DNA from: Leucaena leucocephala
Taxonomy: Eukaryota > Streptophyta > Magnoliopsida > Fabales > Fabaceae
Reading direction: 5' to 3'
Length of the DNA: 64,000 nucleotides
Assembly: GCA_037074615.1 (NCBI GenBank)
Contig: CM073535.1
Location: 8,533,001 to 8,597,000 of the forward strand
A program made the position numbers and the translations under genes. Shown in pieces: positions 59,165 through 64,000 of the stretch (position 1 is its first letter; each line of letters begins with the position of its first letter). The notes under the pieces are model-generated. The model was given only the letters and a program-made list of their open reading frames with translations, did not search any database and had not been told where the DNA came from.

Positions 59165-60200
59165 ATTTTCTAGTTAATAATTGATCTAGATGTTGATATG
59201 GGGGATTTGAATGATGGAGGGATTGGAGTCCTCGCATGAGAAGTATTGAACAACCCGGTAACCTACATCTACGTGGCAGAGAATGAATGGTACTCTTCCA
59301 AGTGGCATACTTTTTATAATATTTTGTTTTATTAAAAATTAGGCGGTATAGGTTATGTTTTCTGAGCATAAAAAATATTAAAATGGATTTTGTCTTTTTT
59401 TAATAAAATATATTTTTTATATTTATAGCGTTTAAAATACTATATTTAAGGTTGGTTATGATATTTTAAAAGCTGTGCAACCTAATAAGAAAAAAGTTCT
59501 CCATTTTAAATATAGGATCACATAATACGCAAGTATTTAATTGATATGACCAAGCACATAATTCGACATATAATATATCTAAATTCAATCCACCTTTTCC
59601 TTGGCCACAATTCTTTATAAATAGATTGCCGTACTATATCTATTTATATCACTTAAAATAAAAAGAAACTTTATCTATATTTAAATCGTGAGTTTAACTC
59701 TTTAAATTTTTTTATACTAAAACAAATATTTAAATTGTGCGTTAAAATTGGATACATGGACATAACAGACCTAATAATTATATAACTTGATCTAATCATC
59801 TTCTCTCTTTAATACATTTTAATTTATATATATATATTAATAAAAACTAGTGTTAGTAAATTCCATAATCATAAATTCAAATTAAAACAAACTAAAAATA
59901 ATCAAGATGTTTATTGAAATTAAATTTATTGAATCTCAGGTCAATAACTTCTATACATTATCAAACAATAACATTGCCATCAAATTCAATTTCAAGATCA
60001 CCACATACATTGTTGATTAGAGGTTTACAACATTCATACGTAAGAAAATAGCTAACAAAATATATTATATTTAAATATACTAATAACGCTTAGTTCAATC
60101 AATATGTAGTTAAGTACGTTTTCTTATAAATATAAGCTATTTATAGAATTAGAGAAATTTTTTTCTGAAAACTATACTTTCACAGTTGAAATTACATAGA
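59165..60200. other. AT-rich DNA between U5 and the pararetrovirus
   Basis: No supported gene. A minus-strand 99-codon frame (59369-59070) runs through the U5 gene and is an artefact. 59930-60050 reads on the minus strand as a short protein-like piece (CKPLINNVCGDLEIEFDG) without splice partners. It could belong to either host or virus debris. Confidence 0.4.
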
Positions 60201-60251
60201 AAGATTGGCTAGAGAAAGCCGATATAATGAAGCATTGTTAGAGCTACTTTT

Positions 60252-60262
60252 ATATAGCTCTT
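60252..60262 (+). promoter_or_regulatory. Likely pararetrovirus transcript promoter TATA
   Basis: TTTTATATAGC lies about 240 bases before the primer site, after AT-rich DNA and a GAAAGCCGATATAATG stretch. Position and spacing fit the pregenomic RNA promoter of a caulimovirid. Inferred only. Confidence 0.5.
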
Positions 60263-60499
60263 CATAAACCTTTATTGGAAGAGAAAATTTAATTAGATAA
60301 TTTTTCCCTAATGATTATTGGAGTCCTATGACTCTCAGTAAAATTTCATATCTTCATATGTTACATTCTTATGAAGAATCTTCACACTCTCATCAAGAGA
60401 CGCAACAGAGGGAGTATTATTCTAATATTCCTGTATCACAATTCACTGGATTGTCGATAGAAAGAGATTCCGCTGAAATTTGTCGCACAACCCCGAAAA

Positions 60500-60512
60500 T
60501 GGTATCAGAGCC
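60500..60512 (+). promoter_or_regulatory. Pararetrovirus tRNA-Met primer-binding site
   Basis: TGGTATCAGAGCC is complementary to initiator tRNA-Met and conventionally marks position 1 of caulimovirid genomes. Confidence 0.85.
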
Positions 60513-60553
60513 TGAAAAGAAAATAAAAAGTAAGAAACAGAAAGAAAAGATAG

Positions 60554-60793
60554 GATAAACCTCCAATGACACTTCCATTAACTTGGTCGATGAATTTTTA
60601 CATCTGAAATAATATGAAGAAAAGGATTCTTACTATAAATGGTTAGATCTTTTAAGTCCAGAAGAAAAAGAAGCAATATTTGATTCAGATTAATGAGTCA
60701 ATTAAACTGGAATGAATTAGAAATACAATTTAGAAAAGAAACTGTTACCAGTAAACAATTTTACAGAAATAGGTTAGTCTTCAGCTAGACTAG
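60554..60793 (+). pseudogene. Small 5' pararetroviral ORFs, broken
   Basis: One frame ends in SPEEKEAIFDSD at 60691-60693. The next starts with the overlapping ATG at 60693 (MSQLNWNELEIQF), a stop/start overlap typical of caulimovirids translated by leaky scanning. The first has an in-frame stop at 60631-60633 and the second at 60790-60792. Functions are unknown; such small proteins vary among genera. Confidence 0.6.
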
Positions 60794-61351
60794 AACCAAT
60801 AGTCCTGTTTAGCGATAACTATCTTTGTAGTTGTTGGCAATTAAATTGGATAAATACTTTCCTATGGAAAAAATTAGGAGAAGAAGATAAGATTTTTAAT
60901 AACATATTAGTAATACCTTCTGATACTAGTAATAATAAGAAAATCTTACAAGAATTAGCAAACCAATTGTCTCCAAAAGATAAAGAGATAAAAGAAAAAT
61001 TAGCAAACCTAAAAATAATCAAGATTTAGAAGAAATAAAAATAAAAATAAAAATAAAAGAAAAACAAGTTAACCTTAAAAATTTTAATTAAAAATTAGAA
61101 AAATAAGAAAAAGATTTAGAATAGGTAAAGAAGAATATAAAAGAAATAAAAGAAATAATTTCTAATATGGCAGAAATATTAGGAATACCTATTAATAAAT
61201 CACAAGTTAATTTGGATGGATAGATTAAAATATGAAAAACAACAATTTGAAAAAGAAATTTCAAGAAAAGAACTTCAAAAGCTCATTAATGGTAAAACCG
61301 CTACCACTAATGATATAGATGCTCATATAAAAACACTCTCAGAAAAATTAA
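60794..61351 (+). pseudogene. Pararetroviral Lys/Glu-rich coiled-coil region, 5' part
   Basis: AT-rich coding-like DNA in shifting frames, rich in Lys, Glu, Asn and Ile. Segments such as ELANQLSPKDKEIKEKLANL suggest a coiled coil. Stops near 61027, 61088 and 61222 break it. It ends at the target duplication of the inserted MITE. Confidence 0.55.
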
Positions 61352-61832
61352 GTGCGTGTTTGGCAACAACTTTTAAGAATCAATTTTAGCCAAAATTTCA
61401 GTTTGAAAAAATTTCATACAAACAACAATTTTTATCCAGAATTGATTTTGGCCAAAACCATTGTTTGAAACTATGGTTTTGAATAAGGTAATGGAAATAG
61501 TTTTTGGAAATAGTTGTTTGAAACTATGTTTGAAACTATCCAATTATTATTTTATCCCTACTTTTTCTTATACAATCTCTCATCTCTCCTCTCTCTCCTC
61601 TCTCATCTCTCTTCTTCATCTTGTCTCCCTTTTCCTCTCTCTTCTCTACACTCTCTCATCTTTCCTATTTTTTCTCTACCATCTCTCCTCTCTCATACTT
61701 TAATCAAATCATACCCTTTTTGGTAATTTATCAATATAAAAAATAATTCTACTACTAATCATCCAAACATCTCTATTCCCAAAATCTATTCTTCCCATAA
61801 TCTATTCTCTAAAAGCTAATCCAAACAAGCCC
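61352..61832. mobile_element. Tourist/PIF-Harbinger-like MITE inserted in the pararetrovirus
   Basis: The left end GTGCGTGTTTGGCAACAAC and the right end, inverse of TAATCCAAACAAGCCC, are related. TAA is duplicated at 61349-61351 and 61833-61835. The core is CT-rich (CTCTCTCATCTCTC), giving spurious Ser/Leu frames. The viral reading frame that stops at the left edge is continuous in phase with the sequence after the right edge, so the MITE came after the virus. Confidence 0.82.
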
Positions 61833-61835
61833 TAA

Positions 61836-62539
61836 GTCTAATCTCAGAACAAATTAGAGTATAAGGAGAAATGACAAGAAGTCATTACAAAGAGCAAGAA
61901 ATAAAAAGAAAAGAAATCAAAACACCAAAAATATAATTCTTAGAAGAATTAGAAAAGCCAGGAAGAGATAGAAAATATTATATGGAGGAATGGAAAGAAC
62001 CAGAATCCAAAAAAACTTTATTATTTAAAGAATTTATAAAATACAAAGAAGAACAAAAGAAAGAAAAACTTCAAAGAGAATTTAAACAGTGGAAAAAACT
62101 CAGAAAAATAAAAGAAGGAAAAATGGAAAAAATAGAAGTATCTTCTATAAGTGATAATGAAGAAACTAAAAGATTGGATACTCAAATAGATGAATATCTA
62201 GGTATAGAATCACAAATAGAAGAAATGGAAGAAACAATGTTAGAAAACTGTAATAGAATTTCTATTATAGACTTAAAAGCCAATGATGCTGAACCTTCAG
62301 GAACAAAAACCCAAGAAGGAAAAAACAAGGATGAAAAAAAAATCCTAAAACAAGAAGAAAATTCTAGTGAAGAAGAATTACCAAGAGGATATGATAAAAC
62401 AAATTATCATAATGATCTTCATATACCAGATATGTGGCATGAAGAAAGAATAAAAAGCAAACTAACATTTTATGATAGGTATATACCTACATATATAGAA
62501 ATTTTTTTAAAGAAAGAACTTTTAAATATGAATCAGTAG
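61836..62539 (+). pseudogene. Pararetroviral coiled-coil/pre-coat region
   Basis: The open part from 61982 (185 codons) is highly charged (EWKEPESKKTLLFKEF, KMEKIEVSSISDNEETKR), with acidic stretches typical of caulimovirid coat-protein precursors. The end reads YDRYIPTYIEIF. A slip in a T run at 62502-62508 moves it out of the coat-protein frame. Stops lie upstream, near 61877. Confidence 0.6.
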
Positions 62540-63615
62540 ACAATCCTTTAGAATTAGTAAGACCTGCAGGGGTAATACTGAATATAGATTGTGAAAAGAA
62601 ACTAGAGAATAAAATATCCCAATGGATTAAAGAAAATACTACTATAATATTAAAACAGGGAATGAATAAAGAAAGAGCATATAATTTCATGACTACTGCT
62701 ACTAGTGGAAATGTAGATTATTTCTTTTAAGATATTCAACTAGAAATAAAATATAATATTCTATCAGTAAAAAATGTTAGAGATATGTTAACAAGAATGG
62801 AAACAATTCTTCACTGGGCATTTATTGGACAACCATTAAAACAAACATATGAAGAATACAAAGCAGGAAAAAGAGGAGAAGCTAAAACTAAATTAGCTCA
62901 ATTAAGGTTATGTAACCCATGTTATCTACAAGAATATTTATGCCATTTTAGAGAAATTTGGTATTGAGGATATTTTAGAGGACCCTTAGATGAAGATTAT
63001 AGAATCTATTCCCAATTAATATTTGATAAAATCAAAGAACCTTGGGGATCAAAAATAAAAAAGAAATATTATAAAGATTTTGAAATAACAAATCAAACCG
63101 CTATTAGAGATACTATAGGAAGAAAAACCGCATGGATAAAATATTGGTTTGAAAGAAAATGTGAAAAAACACAAATGAATATGAAAATAGATAAATGGAT
63201 GACAAAGAAAAAACTTTGTTATAAAAATTTTACAGAACCTACATGGGGATGTGAAAAGATAAAGAAAAAGAGAAACTTTAAGTTTAAAAAGAAAAATTAT
63301 AAATTTCATAAAAGAAGAAATAGATATAAGAAACCTAAAAATGGTTATTGGAAAAAAATTCAGAAAAAGAATAGGAAACCTCCCAAAAAGAAATGTATAT
63401 GTTTTATATGTCAAGAGGAAGGACATTATGTAAATGAATGTCCTAAGAAAAAGAAAAATTTAGAAAAAAAAATGTATGAAACCATGGCAAATCAATTTGA
63501 TTTATATCCTTGTGAAGTAGGATAAGAGTTATATACTTTAGATGAAAGTATATATGAAATAGAAGAAACATCAGAAGAAGAATTAGAAAGCTCTGAGTTA
63601 GATAATGAATTCTAA
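62509..63615 (+). pseudogene. Pararetroviral coat protein, three in-frame stops
   Basis: One frame covers the coat-protein core and ends in a basic region (KKKRNFKFKKKNYKFHKRRN) and a CCHC zinc knuckle (CFICQEEGHYVNEC, near 63400-63440), the nucleic-acid-binding hallmark of caulimovirid coat proteins. In-frame stops at 62728-62730, 62965-62967 and 63523-63525 break it. After the last of them the same frame continues through an acidic tail to a stop at 63613-63615, overlapping the next start. It would have formed the capsid and bound viral nucleic acid; it is inactive here. Confidence 0.8.
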
Positions 63616-64000
63616 AACAATAATATTTCACCCAACGCTTTCTGAAAGGATAAATAAAGAAGTCTTAACCTTAGAATCAAAAGATGTTTTTAAGTCAAGA
63701 CTCTTACCAACATTTACGAGATATAAAGAACAATACTTCGTGAAAAGAATGATCAAAAGACAAATAAAAATATCTGAAGCTTTAAGTGGAAGTTCAGAAA
63801 TACCACGATTTTCAGAAAGTATAATTCAAGAAGAATTAACAAAAATAAAACATAATAACGTTTCTGATATTTATATTAGAGCAGTAGAAATAATAATAAA
63901 AGAATGTTTTAAGAAAGGAATAAACACTCCTATACAAATCTATTTAATGGATGATAGAATCACAGATAAAATAAAATCTAGTTTAATAGGTGTAATATTA
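63605..64000 (+). CDS. Pararetroviral movement protein, partial, open to window end
   Basis: The ATG at 63605 overlaps the end of the coat-protein frame in a different phase. It then stays open for 132 codons to the end of the window. The segment INTPIQIYLMDDRI near the end is of the type found in the 30K movement-protein superfamily of caulimovirids, which enlarges plasmodesmata for cell-to-cell spread. No lesion is visible in this part, in contrast to the upstream frames. Whether the rest is intact lies outside the window. Confidence 0.65.
   Translation, partial: MNSKTIIFHPTLSERINKEVLTLESKDVFKSRLLPTFTRYKEQYFVKRMIKRQIKISEALSGSSEIPRFSESIIQEELTKIKHNNVSDIYIRAVEIIIKECFKKGINTPIQIYLMDDRITDKIKSSLIGVIL

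Larger units (their letters stand above)
60200..64000 (+). mobile_element. Endogenous pararetrovirus (Caulimoviridae), 5' part
   Basis: In order there are a TATA-type promoter, a leader with short ORFs, a tRNA-Met primer site, small ORFs, a coiled-coil region, a coat-protein region with a CCHC knuckle, and a movement-protein frame that runs out of the window. No LTR or integrase is seen. Coat protein before movement protein, in a separate overlapping frame, recalls cavemo- or solendoviruses more than badnaviruses. Several stops, shifts and a MITE insertion break it, so this copy is a fossil as far as the window shows. Genus assignment would need the polymerase, which is outside. Confidence 0.85.

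Noticed and set aside
58743..59369. 75-aa plus-strand frame and 99-aa minus-strand frame around the snRNA
   Set aside because: The first runs through the USE of the U5 gene and the second through the U5 RNA itself; neither has protein-like features.
61461..61726. Ser/Leu-rich frames of 80 and 70 aa
   Set aside because: They are translations of the CT-rich core of the Tourist-like MITE.
1..64000. tRNA and rRNA genes
   Set aside because: Looked for tRNA B-box/CCA contexts and rRNA blocks; only primer-site complements of tRNA-Met in retroelements were seen.

Overview
The window looks like nuclear DNA of a flowering plant, most likely a eudicot. It is very AT-rich, its genes have many short exons in plant-type introns, and it carries plant Ty1/copia, RTE and L1 retroelements, Stowaway- and Tourist-like MITEs, Mutator-like elements and an endogenous plant pararetrovirus. 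The species cannot be named from the sequence.

Layout. 1-4.3 kb: 3' part of a decayed Ty1/copia element with its 3' LTR. 5.17-13.15 kb: a full-length but dead copia element on the minus strand, with two LTRs and a 5-bp target duplication; a 5'-truncated RTE LINE with a 17-bp target duplication is nested in its leader. 14.6-19.1 kb: a GT47 (exostosin-type) glycosyltransferase pseudogene with transposon-filled introns. 21.0-24.1 kb (-): a BSD-domain protein gene of 3 exons, one intron apparently GC-AG. 25.1-26.5 kb: tail of an L1-type LINE. 28.2-38.0 kb (-): a 16-exon gene for NAA35/MAK10, the auxiliary subunit of the NatC N-terminal acetyltransferase, with all exon phases joining. 41.7-44.3 kb (-): a 4-exon VAMP71-type R-SNARE gene. 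47.9-48.4 kb (+): a single-exon 8-cysteine proline-rich (HyPRP) gene. 48.4-58.7 kb: AT-rich DNA with MITEs, an orphan exon-like patch and two long-TIR Mutator-like elements; the second carries a captured aldo-keto reductase (AKR4) fragment and a minisatellite. About 59.02-59.15 kb: a U5 snRNA gene with USE, TATA box, loop 1, Sm site and 3' hairpin. 60.2-64.0 kb: a caulimovirid (pararetrovirus) integrant with promoter, tRNA-Met primer site, a broken coat-protein frame and the open start of a movement-protein frame. A Tourist-like MITE sits in it with a clean TAA duplication.

Five loci look functional: the BSD protein, NAA35, VAMP71, HyPRP and U5 snRNA. They are unrelated housekeeping or cell-wall functions, with no operon-like relationship. 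Most of the remainder is layered transposon debris, and insertion order can be read in several places: RTE into copia, Stowaway into a larger MITE, Tourist-like MITE into the pararetrovirus. Splice junctions were inferred by eye from GT/GC-AG sites, phase and family similarity, without transcript data.
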